This document shows, in pieces, positions 17,505-25,200 of a stretch of DNA of 32,098 nucleotides. A program made the position numbers and the translations under genes. The notes under the pieces were generated by a model. That model had not been told where the DNA came from and searched no databases. It saw only the letters and a list, made by a program, of their open reading frames with translations. This DNA is from Syntrophomonadaceae bacterium (lineage in GTDB: Bacteria; Bacillota; DSM-12270; Thermacetogeniales; Thermacetogeniaceae): positions 1 through 32,098 of the forward strand of contig DULK01000072.1 of assembly GCA_012840385.1 (NCBI GenBank), written 5' to 3'. Position 1 is the stretch's first letter; every line of letters begins with the position of its first letter.

Positions 17505-18638
17505 TTAAGCAGCACTAAAGCTGGTGCAGTTCTTCAGCACAGCATGGGTCTTTTCGAGTTCGACTTTGAGACCCATCTCTGTCAGGTATTCGTCCTTCCA
17601 GCCGTCAACGTCGTTATCCTGGATGTTGGTGCGGAGCTTAGTATCCCGGCCTTTCAGCGGGCGGTAATAGATATTCCGCATGTCAACGCCGATGGCCATC
17701 GAGCCGTAATCCTTTTCGAGAGCCTTGGACGGCACAAGGTAAAGGTCGCCATGGTAGCTCAAATACTTCTTGAGCCGTATGCCGTACGTCTCTTCGCCAG
17801 AGGTTGTCTCAATCTTGTTCCGCGCAATCTGATTGATCACACTCAACACGTGTGGAGCAGCGATTAGGAGTTTGTCGCTGGATCCGTAGGCGAACAGCAT
17901 CTCGCAAAAGTCCTCGAATTCGGCTTCCGTCATAGCCCCGCCTACGTCCTTGACGTTTGTTGTAATGAAGTACAGCAAACCTCCGGTCATCCGGCGTTTT
18001 CCGGTGGGGTCCTCTTTTGGCTCACCGAACAGGATCGCCCTCTCGATGTCCATCCGGTGCTCGATCAACTTTTTCTTCCGTAACCGTACCCTTTCGGATT
18101 CAGCCGTCCGTAGGTCTTCGGCCTCGGATGTCATGGACTGGTCAAACGGGGTTCTGATAATCTGCGTATAGTTTACTTTTTTGGTCGGCTGGGTCAGTTT
18201 GCTTTCCGGTGCCTTCGAGTTTTCTTCCATTGCGTTCCCCAGCCGGACTAGCCAGTCGTTATCGTTCATGGCCGTCGCCGGCGTGGTACCGTAGCCCCTG
18301 GTCACAGTAATAGTGTTGGTCGTGGTATTTACGGCCGTAACGAACATTACTTCTCCGGTCCGGGAGTTTTTTACCACGTCTTTAGGCTTGAAGATGGTCG
18401 CATCGTCTACAACCAGGTTGACGTCGCCGGCTGTGTATCCCGTCGCGTTGTTAATCTGGGTCCAGTATGCATCGATCTGGTCTTCCCACCAGTCAAACTC
18501 TGCAGTTCTTGTCGTAAGTTTCCTTGCCCGCAGCAAGATCACCGTAAACGGGCTTGCGGACGGCTGCAGAAGAGCTATTTCTCTGCTGACATCAATATCT
18601 CGACGTTCACGGTCAATTGTAAAGGTGTCAACTGGCAT
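17505..18638 (-). CDS. Major capsid protein, SU10 family
   Basis: 377 residues. The sequence resembles the SU10-like (DUF5309) major capsid family, which has the HK97 fold and builds the phage head. It shows an N-terminal region with SPFTVILLRARK and EFDWWEDQ, a beta part with repeated Thr (TAVNTTTNTITVTRGYG), and the characteristic NYTQIIRTPFDQSMT. The C-terminal half includes GGLLYFITTN and ends MGLKVELEKTHAVLKNC. Location right after the scaffold gene agrees. The start has AAAGGAAGGGATG upstream. Confidence 0.85.
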   Translation of the reverse strand: MPVDTFTIDRERRDIDVSREIALLQPSASPFTVILLRARKLTTRTAEFDWWEDQIDAYWTQINNATGYTAGDVNLVVDDATIFKPKDVVKNSRTGEVMFVTAVNTTTNTITVTRGYGTTPATAMNDNDWLVRLGNAMEENSKAPESKLTQPTKKVNYTQIIRTPFDQSMTSEAEDLRTAESERVRLRKKKLIEHRMDIERAILFGEPKEDPTGKRRMTGGLLYFITTNVKDVGGAMTEAEFEDFCEMLFAYGSSDKLLIAAPHVLSVINQIARNKIETTSGEETYGIRLKKYLSYHGDLYLVPSKALEKDYGSMAIGVDMRNIYYRPLKGRDTKLRTNIQDNDVDGWKDEYLTEMGLKVELEKTHAVLKNCTSFSAA

Positions 18639-18697
18639 TAATCATCCCTTCCTTTCTCCTCTCCCGCAACGGTAATCTGCCATACCCGTCACGGGGT

Positions 18698-19549
18698 TCA
18701 GATATCCCAAAGTCCCTGTTTTTCCTTCATGTTCCCGAATGTACGTTCCCGGATGATATCCTCCGGGCTTTTCTTGCCGGTATCGCTCCGGCGCATCCCG
18801 CCTTTGGAGCCGGGCATTCTGGCGCCCAGCTTCTCTATGGCTTCCCGGCGGCCTTCCTCTTTGGCCTTTTTCTTGACTTCGGTCACTTCGGCTTCACCCC
18901 GCATTAACTTTGCCAGCCGGTAGGCCAACTCCATGGCGTTTTGGTGGCGGGCAAGCTCCGGGTATTGGTTAAAAATTTCTCTCATATCGTCGAGGTAGTC
19001 GTTCAGGTCCTCCGCTTTGGCGCTAAGGGCCTGCAGCTGTCGTTCGTAGTTCATCTGCATCATGAAGTTGTAGACAGGTGCAAGCTGTTCTGCGAGCATT
19101 GCCTGGAGCTTTTTCTCAATCCGTGCATCAACGGCTTTGGGGCCTTCCTTGTAGAAATTTTCAAGCCACTCTTCCGGGTCCGGCAGTTCGTCTTTATTCT
19201 CCGCCTGTTGCTCTTGTTTTGCTGGAGTCGTGCCGCTTCTTAATGCCGCAAAAATCTCGTCCAGTTCCTGTTTCCTTGCTATCCTTTCCTGTGAGCCCAG
19301 CTTTTTCTCCAGTTCCTTGTACGCCTTTTCTAGCTCTTCAACTGTTTTGTATTTTCCGGCATACAGCTTGGTTTCTTCTTCAGTTTCCTCTTCGGTTTCT
19401 TCTTCCTCTGTTTCGGATTCCTCTTCCTCTTCCGCTTCTCCGCCTAACTCTTCGTCGATTTCTTCCTCTTCATCAAGTTCATCAAGCAGATCTTCTTCCA
19501 GGTATCCTTTCTCAGGGCTGGAAGTCTGTTTTTCTTTCTCTTTACCCAT
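18698..19549 (-). CDS. Phage scaffolding protein
   Basis: 283 residues, strongly acidic at the N-terminus: about residues 18-60 are an almost pure Glu/Asp stretch. Helical, probably coiled-coil, segments follow (KTVEELEKAYKELEKKLG, then a long helix around 165-230), with a basic C-terminal third. This layout and the position just before the major capsid gene fit a scaffold that directs capsid assembly and then leaves. ATG 19549 has a perfect GGAGG site 6 bases upstream; an earlier in-frame ATG at 19582 would read through that site. Confidence 0.8.
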   Translation of the reverse strand: MGKEKEKQTSSPEKGYLEEDLLDELDEEEEIDEELGGEAEEEEESETEEEETEEETEEETKLYAGKYKTVEELEKAYKELEKKLGSQERIARKQELDEIFAALRSGTTPAKQEQQAENKDELPDPEEWLENFYKEGPKAVDARIEKKLQAMLAEQLAPVYNFMMQMNYERQLQALSAKAEDLNDYLDDMREIFNQYPELARHQNAMELAYRLAKLMRGEAEVTEVKKKAKEEGRREAIEKLGARMPGSKGGMRRSDTGKKSPEDIIRERTFGNMKEKQGLWDI

Positions 19550-19596
19550 GGTTATCCTCCTTGGTTTAGGGGCGGTATCCACACTGGGGCGCCCCG

Positions 19597-19618
19597 AATT
19601 ATTTCACGTGAAATAATT
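19597..19618. promoter_or_regulatory. parS/Noc-like palindromic site 2
   Basis: The same 16-bp core TATTTCACGTGAAATA (19600-19615) extends here to a perfect 22-bp palindrome by three matching bases on each side. It lies between the scaffold gene and the gene before it, overlapping the TAA stop of the latter, in the middle of the structural operon. It is the longest of the three copies and the best candidate for a primary ParB loading site. Confidence 0.75.
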
Positions 19619-19823
19619 AATCATCCTCTTTCTTCGCCCTGGCGGTCACCATGTTCATCAGGGTATCCAGCGCTGTTATTTCGCCCTGGACCCGGGTAAC
19701 TTCGGCCAGGCTCTCAAATTTTCTGGTGGCAAGTATTTCGCATTTCCGCCTGCGCTGATCATGAATCCACTCGACAACTGCCTTCCATCCCGGTGTCACC
19801 AGTAAATCATTGTAGATGCCCAT
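19617..19823 (-). CDS. Small phage protein, unknown
   Basis: 68 residues, mostly helical (WKAVVEWIHDQRRRKCEIL, then LAEVTRVQGEITALDTLMN). Similar small helical proteins occur near portal genes but I recognise no family. The ATG overlaps the stop of the previous gene by one base (TAATG), so translation is coupled. Its stop codon lies within the 22-bp palindrome at 19597-19618. Confidence 0.65.
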   Translation of the reverse strand: MGIYNDLLVTPGWKAVVEWIHDQRRRKCEILATRKFESLAEVTRVQGEITALDTLMNMVTARAKKEDD

Positions 19824-20065
19824 TATTTCAGCTTCTTTCTAAACTTCTTGATGGCATTTGCGGCAGATTTCGCCGGGCTGTGGAATCCGGCCAGAGTTAT
19901 CGCCAGCCTTGCCCGCGCTGCCGTTTTTCCCTTGCCCTTTGCTTTTTTCTTCAGCCATTTCTTGCTGATAGTCCCCTGCGGCGTGATCGCCCCTTCCTTT
20001 TTCGCGGTTGCCCGGAGCGCGCCCGGGTGCTTGATCGCGCCGGCAATCCAGTTGTTATTTGCCAC
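19823..20065 (-). CDS. Small basic phage protein of the NWIAGAIK type
   Basis: 80 residues and very basic in its second half (SKKWLKKKAKGKGKTAARAR). The N-terminus NNNWIAGAIKHPGALR resembles a motif seen in small proteins of many phages next to head genes. Their role is not known; DNA binding or capsid association would fit the charge. I chose GTG 20065 (MANNNW) because GGAGAAAGGTGG lies at good spacing. A TTG 30 bases further upstream is less likely. Confidence 0.7.
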   Translation of the reverse strand: MANNNWIAGAIKHPGALRATAKKEGAITPQGTISKKWLKKKAKGKGKTAARARLAITLAGFHSPAKSAANAIKKFRKKLK

Positions 20066-20177
20066 CCTCACCACCACCTTTCTCCAGACCGGCAAGATAC
20101 TTGCGCCACATCAGCCAAGTGGCGAAGAACCATGCAACAGGAACCCCTGTGAACAAGAGTAAAAATTTGAATAACAC
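20055..20177 (-). CDS. 40-residue membrane protein between portal and NWIAGAIK gene
   Basis: A 41-codon reading frame begins at GTG 20177 with AGGAG about 11 bases upstream, and ends with TAA at 20055. It encodes one clear membrane helix (LFKFLLLFTGVPVAWFFATW) followed by a charged and then glycine-rich tail (LEKGGGEGGK). It overlaps the next gene's start by 11 bases, the normal coupled spacing of this operon. Otherwise this would be the only unused gap here. No family recognised. Confidence 0.55.
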   Translation of the reverse strand: MLFKFLLLFTGVPVAWFFATWLMWRKYLAGLEKGGGEGGK

Positions 20178-20195
20178 AGGTATTCACTCTCCTAC

Positions 20196-22031
20196 TTATA
20201 CACCGGGAGCTGCCGGAGGCAGTACCACCGGCGATGTTGGCATTTCTGTCGTCCCTCCTTGCTGCTGCGAAGATATCGACTGCAGCATCTTCTGAAGCTG
20301 TTCCTGCTGGATCTGCTCTGGCGTCTTGAGGAACTTCTCGACATTCCTGATATCAAAAGTCTCAATCCAGAGCTTGGTCAACTCGTACATGTCAATGTAG
20401 GGGTTCTGCGTCTTTGCAACAACTTCCATTACCTGCGTCAACTGCTGCCGCCTGATTTCTTTATTAGCCGCTGGGTCATTGGAGCTCCCTGCCGGCCTGT
20501 AGTCGTATTCGCCCAGGAGCTGGTAAGGCTCGATTTCCCGCCACGCATCCACGCCCTCCTTGCCGAAGAGCTTAACCAGGCGCCTGTCGGTGAGAAATTG
20601 CTGGTTATTGCAGTCCATGAGGTAGGCCAGGCGCTTCAGGCCCAACCACTCGAAAAGCATGATTTTTACGTCGAACCGAATCCCGGCATTGCTGTTTTTC
20701 GTAACAACTTCGGTGGCAGTTTCCCGCTTGTCCGGATTCACACCCCGGACCACTGCCGGCACGCCCAGGGCGTTCTCCATGTCCTGTTTGATGATCTCTT
20801 CATCCCTATAGGCGCTGGCGGTCACGTCCTGCATCGGAAAGTCCATCACGTCATCCATACTGTTGACATGAACTATGCCATGCGGCCTGGAAATCAATTC
20901 GCTCTCATCGATCTCGGCGCCGTTCCGGACCTTCCACATGCGGTTCAAAACGAAGGATACGTTGTCAATACGCTGGTTTCTCTGTGTGTTCAATTCGGCC
21001 TGTAAATGCTCGATAATCCTTGCCGCCGGCAGAAAGTAAAACTCCCGGGGCAGCGGTTCCCAACCAGCTACCACGAACGGCTTTTTCCCATGCTTCCAGT
21101 AAGGATTGTCTCCGAAGTATGCAAGCTCTTTGGCGTTCACAAGAATCCCATGGGCACCGTCTTCCCAGTAATGCAGGAGTTCGTACATGTGACCGGTCTT
21201 GTCCATATCTTCATCGAAAATACCCTCGCCCGTTTCCGGTGTGTTCCCAACCTCACGCATCCGCTCCCAGCGGCCTTCCTCACGGTCCGCGGATGTCCCG
21301 CGCAGGGTCTGGAAATCGAGGTCATAAACAGTACCGGCTCCAATCTCCCGCAGCAGCTCCAGCTTCTGAATCAGTTCATCCTCCGTGACCCACTCCCGTT
21401 GAAACACGAACCGGCAATTGTCGATATCCGTTCCCCGGGGATCAGGCCAGAAATCAAAGTAATCCACGTTCACGATCTCGTTGTCGTCCCAAACCGTGAC
21501 AAGCTTCTTGACTTTCTGCAAATCTGCCACAGGCATCATGTTTTCGCCGATCTGAATGCTTCCGGTCACGAGCTCCCGGGTGAACATCTCCCGCTGTTCG
21601 TATCGCCAGCCGACTGCCAGGATAGCAGCCGGCATAAACAAGAGGGTGGTGATAAACTCATACATTTTCACAAAAACCTGGTTTTTCTCAAACTGCTGAT
21701 CTAGTAGGGCGGTGGCAATTTCGCCTTTTTCGGTGTTAAGGAGGGCCTGGGCCTCCGCAAGATTCTGCGGCATGGGAATCATGTCAATGTATGGCCTGGT
21801 GCTGAAGAAGGTTTTCATCAGCCTGGCACGAATGGCATCAAGCTGCTCATAGGTGCGTGGAATGAAAAGATTGGAGCGCCCGGCCTTGTCGGGAGGCAGT
21901 GCTTCCTTGAAGCCGATGTAGTTCTTGTACCCCTGGATGGCGATCTCGTCGTAATAAGACCTGCGCCAGGAATCAGCCCACTCGAATTTCGCTCTAAGTT
22001 CAGTTGTCAGCCTGTCTCTGTCTATTGCCAT
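20196..22031 (-). CDS. Phage portal protein
   Basis: 611 residues, in the size range of P22-type podovirus portals. The portal is the dodecameric ring at one head vertex through which DNA is packaged and ejected. The N-terminal region (GYKNYIGFKEALPPDKAGRS) is followed by a conserved block VNVDYFDFWPDPRGTDID and a crown-side region (AELNTQRNQRIDNVSFVLNR). The C-terminus is Gln- and Pro-rich. I prefer ATG 22031, with GAGGG 6 bases upstream, over ATG 22037, which is adjacent to it. The large terminase gene ends 9 bases upstream. Confidence 0.85.
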   Translation of the reverse strand: MAIDRDRLTTELRAKFEWADSWRRSYYDEIAIQGYKNYIGFKEALPPDKAGRSNLFIPRTYEQLDAIRARLMKTFFSTRPYIDMIPMPQNLAEAQALLNTEKGEIATALLDQQFEKNQVFVKMYEFITTLLFMPAAILAVGWRYEQREMFTRELVTGSIQIGENMMPVADLQKVKKLVTVWDDNEIVNVDYFDFWPDPRGTDIDNCRFVFQREWVTEDELIQKLELLREIGAGTVYDLDFQTLRGTSADREEGRWERMREVGNTPETGEGIFDEDMDKTGHMYELLHYWEDGAHGILVNAKELAYFGDNPYWKHGKKPFVVAGWEPLPREFYFLPAARIIEHLQAELNTQRNQRIDNVSFVLNRMWKVRNGAEIDESELISRPHGIVHVNSMDDVMDFPMQDVTASAYRDEEIIKQDMENALGVPAVVRGVNPDKRETATEVVTKNSNAGIRFDVKIMLFEWLGLKRLAYLMDCNNQQFLTDRRLVKLFGKEGVDAWREIEPYQLLGEYDYRPAGSSNDPAANKEIRRQQLTQVMEVVAKTQNPYIDMYELTKLWIETFDIRNVEKFLKTPEQIQQEQLQKMLQSISSQQQGGTTEMPTSPVVLPPAAPGV

Positions 22032-22040
22032 TGCCATCCC

Positions 22041-23465
22041 TCAGTAACCGGTGATCTCCGAAATCCCTGGCCGGATGATCCGGCTCCTCCTGCTCTGCCG
22101 CCGCCTGTACTCCTCTTCGCTCGGGCTCCTGCCCGGCCTCGACATCACAAAGTAACGGACGGCTTCAGCCGCGTGGTCTTCGCATTTATCCGAAACGTCC
22201 TCGACGTTCGTCTCATCGTGGACGAGCGCCGGGAGCGTGCGGATGAGGTGGTAGCAGGTCGAAAAGACCTGCAGCCTTGCTGTCATCTTCCCGGTGTCCG
22301 GGTCCGGGTACGGCTGGAGGTACTCTCTCAGTGCCCGCCAGCCGGGGATCCGCTCATCGTTCGCCCTCTGCAGGCCGGTCAGCCCGGCCTCAATCATGTA
22401 CTGGACTCCGGGAATCCCCTTCTCCTGCCGCCGGTTCCACAGGTCCGGCGACGCAACGGTATATGCTATCTTCTCATCGGCTGGTGTCATCTCGACGATC
22501 TTCTTGGCTGCCTGGGTCAGGCTCAGGTTGGGTTGGTACAGCTCCCGGTAGCAGTATGCCTTTCCGCTCTGGTCTACCGCCCACCAGTAACACGCCGTCA
22601 TGTCCAACCCATAATCCAGGCTCCGGAACCTCCGCCAGTAATGCGGAATGGTGAAGGGTTGGATCACATGTATCTCCCGCCGCCACTCCGGGTAATACTG
22701 GCCGGAGAACACATCCCAATCTCCCTCCAGGAGCGCCCGCCTCTCGGCTTCCGGAAGCTCCAACAATCGGGCCAAGTAGCCCGGGTCTGCCCGCAATAAT
22801 ATCTGGTTATCAAACACTTTCGCCGGGATGAACAGCCGCCGCCGGGGTTTTATCTGCTCTACCGGGAAGAGTCCCGCCCAGTTCGATAAGTCAACGGCGA
22901 ATGGCGCTTCCCAAACCTTTTCCGGCTCTGCAGGATCAATCCAGCGACTTTTCACCCAGACATGGCCGATATTTCCCGGGTTCGTTCCCGCAATCACCTT
23001 CGGCTTTCTAATCCGGGGATCGGTGGTACGATTTCTGGAGAGCATATACAGGTATTGCCGTTCCTGGAAGTGCGTCAACTCATCAAAGATGATCAGGCTG
23101 TATTCCGAAGATTGATACTTGGTCTCGTCTCCGGCCTTGTCCAAGCTGCCAAACTGAATGACACTCTTTCTTCTGCCGTTAAAAACCCACCGGTGTTTTG
23201 TCTCGTGGTACCTCGCTACGCTGGCCGGGAGCAGCTCCTTGCTCCGGGGTATCGGTTTCTCCTCCAGCTCCCGGAAGGTCCGGCGCAGGAACAGCACCCA
23301 GGCTCCCGGGAACATCTGGCACCAGACTATTGCTGCGATCAAAAGCGCGTCAGTTTTTCCTCCCCCTGCTGCCCCGCCGTAAAGTATTTCGTCAGCTGCA
23401 TCATCATCAAAGTTAAAAACCTCGCGCAGGAATTTCTCCTGTCGCGGTTGTGCAACCCAATCCAT
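22041..23465 (-). CDS. Phage terminase large subunit
   Basis: 474 residues. This ATP-driven motor and nuclease packages DNA into the head. The N-terminal ATPase shows Walker A GGAAGGGKT at 30-38 and Walker B with catalytic acid IIFDEL at 125-130. The C-terminal RNase H-like nuclease begins at about 280 with LDYGLD (aspartates at 284 and 288), and a late DKCEDHAAEAVRY segment supplies further acidic residues. The ATG overlaps the small subunit's stop as TGATG; an in-frame GTG one codon earlier is possible. Confidence 0.93.
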   Translation of the reverse strand: MDWVAQPRQEKFLREVFNFDDDAADEILYGGAAGGGKTDALLIAAIVWCQMFPGAWVLFLRRTFRELEEKPIPRSKELLPASVARYHETKHRWVFNGRRKSVIQFGSLDKAGDETKYQSSEYSLIIFDELTHFQERQYLYMLSRNRTTDPRIRKPKVIAGTNPGNIGHVWVKSRWIDPAEPEKVWEAPFAVDLSNWAGLFPVEQIKPRRRLFIPAKVFDNQILLRADPGYLARLLELPEAERRALLEGDWDVFSGQYYPEWRREIHVIQPFTIPHYWRRFRSLDYGLDMTACYWWAVDQSGKAYCYRELYQPNLSLTQAAKKIVEMTPADEKIAYTVASPDLWNRRQEKGIPGVQYMIEAGLTGLQRANDERIPGWRALREYLQPYPDPDTGKMTARLQVFSTCYHLIRTLPALVHDETNVEDVSDKCEDHAAEAVRYFVMSRPGRSPSEEEYRRRQSRRSRIIRPGISEITGY

Positions 23466-23902
23466 CACTCACCAGCAGGCTTGATCTCCTGCCCGCCGAT
23501 GATAATCCGGAGCGGCTCGCCGCTGGCGCCGTTTTCAAGCTCAACGTTAGAGCGCTCTTTGTACTTCTCCGGCCTGGCGCCCTTCAACAGAAATATAAGC
23601 AGGGTGTCCGAATATTCCGTCACAGTGCCGCAAACCTGGCCCTTGTGGAAAACCGGTTTCTGGACTCCCTCAATAGCCCGCCGCCGCGCCTCCTGCTCAA
23701 GGCGGTCCGCGGCCATCTCCTCCGCCTCGGCAAAGGCTTGCCTATAGGCTTCGGACTTCTCCAGCCAGGTGTAATGCATTACCCGGGCTGTCTTAGAAAG
23801 TTCAGCAGCGCGGGTAATATTTCCAGTTTCTGCATAGGCAGCAAGAAAGGCGCGCTGTTTGGCGGAAAGTCGTTTTTTTCGACGTTCGTTTTCGTTCGCC
23901 AC
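23465..23902 (-). CDS. Phage terminase small subunit
   Basis: 145 residues. The N-terminal helix-turn-helix (KQRAFLAAYAETGNITRAAEL) and the conserved YSDTLLIFLLKGARPEKYKER segment match the small terminase family seen in Bacillus phage phBC6A51. It recognises the packaging site and recruits the large subunit, whose gene overlaps. GTG 23902 (MANENERRKK) has GAGGGGG at 8-base spacing; a GTG 9 bases further upstream is also possible. It is the first gene of the late operon. Confidence 0.85.
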   Translation of the reverse strand: MANENERRKKRLSAKQRAFLAAYAETGNITRAAELSKTARVMHYTWLEKSEAYRQAFAEAEEMAADRLEQEARRRAIEGVQKPVFHKGQVCGTVTEYSDTLLIFLLKGARPEKYKERSNVELENGASGEPLRIIIGGQEIKPAGE

Positions 23903-23911
23903 ACAGCTCAC

Positions 23912-24030
23912 CCCCTCACCTAAAATTGTAAAGCGCTTTCCGCCAGGCAGAAAAAAATAGCTTCCGAAAATGCCCTCAATCCCTTGAAAATACTGAAAAA
24001 TTCTTTAAAAGAAATTTTTTAAAAACCCTA
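23912..24030. other. AT-rich intergenic region between late operon and + strand island
   Basis: No gene is seen. The stretch is strongly AT-rich and contains an imperfect AT-only inverted repeat near 23994-24020 (AAATTCTTT against AAAGAAATTT). On the - strand a TACAAT near 23925-23930 could serve as a -10 for the late operon, but no good -35 precedes it. This is where a late promoter or a packaging signal would be expected. Confidence 0.35.
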
Positions 24031-24059
24031 TTGACAATCTATTAGAAAGCTATTAGTAT
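24031..24059 (+). promoter_or_regulatory. Sigma-A-type promoter with direct repeat in the spacer
   Basis: A perfect -35 TTGACA (24031-24036), a 17-base spacer and a -10 TAGTAT (24054-24059) drive the + strand island. The heptamer CTATTAG occurs at 24039-24045 and 24050-24056, exactly 11 bases apart, covering the spacer and the start of the -10. Repeats one helical turn apart over a promoter often mark a repressor operator. Confidence 0.75.
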
Positions 24060-24105
24060 CAAAACTAAATAAGGGTGGCGACCAACGCTGAAAGGAGAAT
24101 GAAAG

Positions 24106-24288
24106 ATGGCATTCGGTCTCGTCGGAAATGAAAGCATGAAGGAGTATCATGAGAAAATGAAAGTGTATCTCGAAGAGAGGGTTCGCACCCGTACTCTTCC
24201 GAGTGGAAAGCCGATGACGGACGATCAGTTGCGGCGGGCGCAAAGAAGGCTAGCGGAATTGACCGCCTATGTGGAAAGGGGAATCTAG
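24106..24288 (+). CDS. Small helical protein, first gene of the + strand island
   Basis: 60 residues, charged and helical (MKEYHEKMKVYLEERVRTRT, then LRRAQRRLAELTAYVERG). Start supported by AAAGGAG upstream of ATG. It lies 46 bases downstream of the promoter, so it is the first gene of the transcript. The next gene starts 2 bases after its stop. No family recognised. Confidence 0.7.
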   Translation: MAFGLVGNESMKEYHEKMKVYLEERVRTRTLPSGKPMTDDQLRRAQRRLAELTAYVERGI

Positions 24289-24289
24289 A

Positions 24290-24487
24290 GTGAATCTATA
24301 TAAAATCATTCGGTACGATGACGGACGTTCAGTATGCCTTACACGTGAAGAGTACGCCCCTGTATCGGAAAAATATCGCCTCGCTTTCTGCAATCCTGCC
24401 GGGATTGCCGTCCGAGTGGAATACTTCTCGGACGAAAAGAAGGCAATAGAAGCGTTTGAAAAAGAAAAGAATGACCCTACTTTCTGA
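24290..24487 (+). CDS. Small protein of the + strand island, unknown
   Basis: 65 residues, alternating beta and helix (NLYKIIRYDDGRSVCLT, EEYAPVSEKYRLAF, AVRVEYFSDEKKAIEAF). The GTG at 24290 follows AAAGGGGAATCTAGA. An ATG at 24269 would overlap the previous gene by 20 bases and lacks a site. No family recognised; size and neighbourhood fit a phage accessory protein. Confidence 0.65.
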   Translation: MNLYKIIRYDDGRSVCLTREEYAPVSEKYRLAFCNPAGIAVRVEYFSDEKKAIEAFEKEKNDPTF

Positions 24488-24526
24488 TCTCTCCCTTGCT
24501 CCTGCCCCTTCTCCGGAGGGGGTAGC

Positions 24527-24844
24527 ATGGAAGGGAGAAATCCCGAAAACATGCGCCGCCCGCCACAATGGGGCGCAGAAGAAATACCGGCGGGCAAGGG
24601 AGGAGAAATGATGGTTACCGGAACTTGTTACCGTTGCGGAAACGTTATGACCTTCCCGGAGGATTCGCCTCCGGTCTGCGATTGCATGAATCCGGCTTCT
24701 CCGGCATACATTCCGCCGGGAGATTGCGAGGAGGTGGGCTACCGCTGTATATCCTGCGGTACCTCCTTATGGAATCAGCACTCGATGTGTTCCACCTGTT
24801 TCCCTCACCGCATGGTGGGGGAGACATGGCAGGTACAGGATTGA
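24527..24844 (+). CDS. Zinc-ribbon-like small protein with two possible starts
   Basis: 105 residues from ATG 24527. Cysteine pairs CYRCG, CDC, CISCG and CSTC form two probable zinc-binding knuckles across the C-terminal 75 residues. ATG 24527 follows GGAGGGGG, and a second in-frame ATG at 24608 follows GGGAGGAGAA, just before the first cysteine pair. The two starts would give proteins of 105 and 78 residues. Zinc ribbons of this size in phages often bind nucleic acid or another protein, but the function is unknown. Confidence 0.65.
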   Translation: MEGRNPENMRRPPQWGAEEIPAGKGGEMMVTGTCYRCGNVMTFPEDSPPVCDCMNPASPAYIPPGDCEEVGYRCISCGTSLWNQHSMCSTCFPHRMVGETWQVQD

Positions 24845-24863
24845 CAAGAAAGGAGAAGGAGAA

Positions 24864-25178
24864 ATGTTTGCTGGATTTTCTGTTACTGGTTTTCTTCCGT
24901 CCTCGTGGGCGGAGAAGATGAATGTTGTGTGTGAAGCGAAACGAGACGACACTGGCTACATTATTTCTACCGTTCCCCGTTGCGGAGGGGGTATCGCACT
25001 TGTTATCGAGTCCATCGATTCTGAGGGGCCTCGTCCGACGTATGTTATTACCCCTGAATGCCTTTATGAGGCCCTCGAAACGTTGCGGGAGGAAGGGAAA
25101 CTGCACCTTTCCCCACCGGAACCGTCCCCAACCGCTCACGTGGTCGGCGGGCGATGGGTCGTCGAACGGAGCGTATAG
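24864..25178 (+). CDS. Small protein of the + strand island, unknown
   Basis: 104 residues from ATG 24864, which has AAGGAGAAGGAGAA directly upstream. A second in-frame ATG at 24918, preceded by GGCGGAGAAG, would remove 18 mostly hydrophobic residues. The body is beta-rich (NVVCEAKRDDTGYIISTV, GIALVIESIDSEG), followed by a helix (ECLYEALETLREEGK) and a proline-rich end. No family recognised. Confidence 0.6.
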   Translation: MFAGFSVTGFLPSSWAEKMNVVCEAKRDDTGYIISTVPRCGGGIALVIESIDSEGPRPTYVITPECLYEALETLREEGKLHLSPPEPSPTAHVVGGRWVVERSV

Positions 25179-25200
25179 CAGGGAAGAGGAGGAGTAGTTT

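Noticed and set aside
17840-17855. Further CACGTG hexamer in the capsid gene
   Set aside because: The flanks do not match parS or the Noc site beyond the hexamer, expected by chance.
19230-19616. Serine-rich + strand open frame opposite the scaffold gene
   Set aside because: It is the reverse of the Glu-rich codons of the scaffold acidic stretch, giving runs of Ser; not a gene.
23925-23930. Late promoter -10 TACAAT before the terminase genes
   Set aside because: No acceptable -35 at 16-18 bases; a phage-specific activator could be needed but nothing shows it.
24334-24349. CACGTG with partial parS resemblance in the + strand island
   Set aside because: CCTTACACGTGAAGAG matches the palindrome on one side only and lies in a coding region; too weak to call a fourth site.
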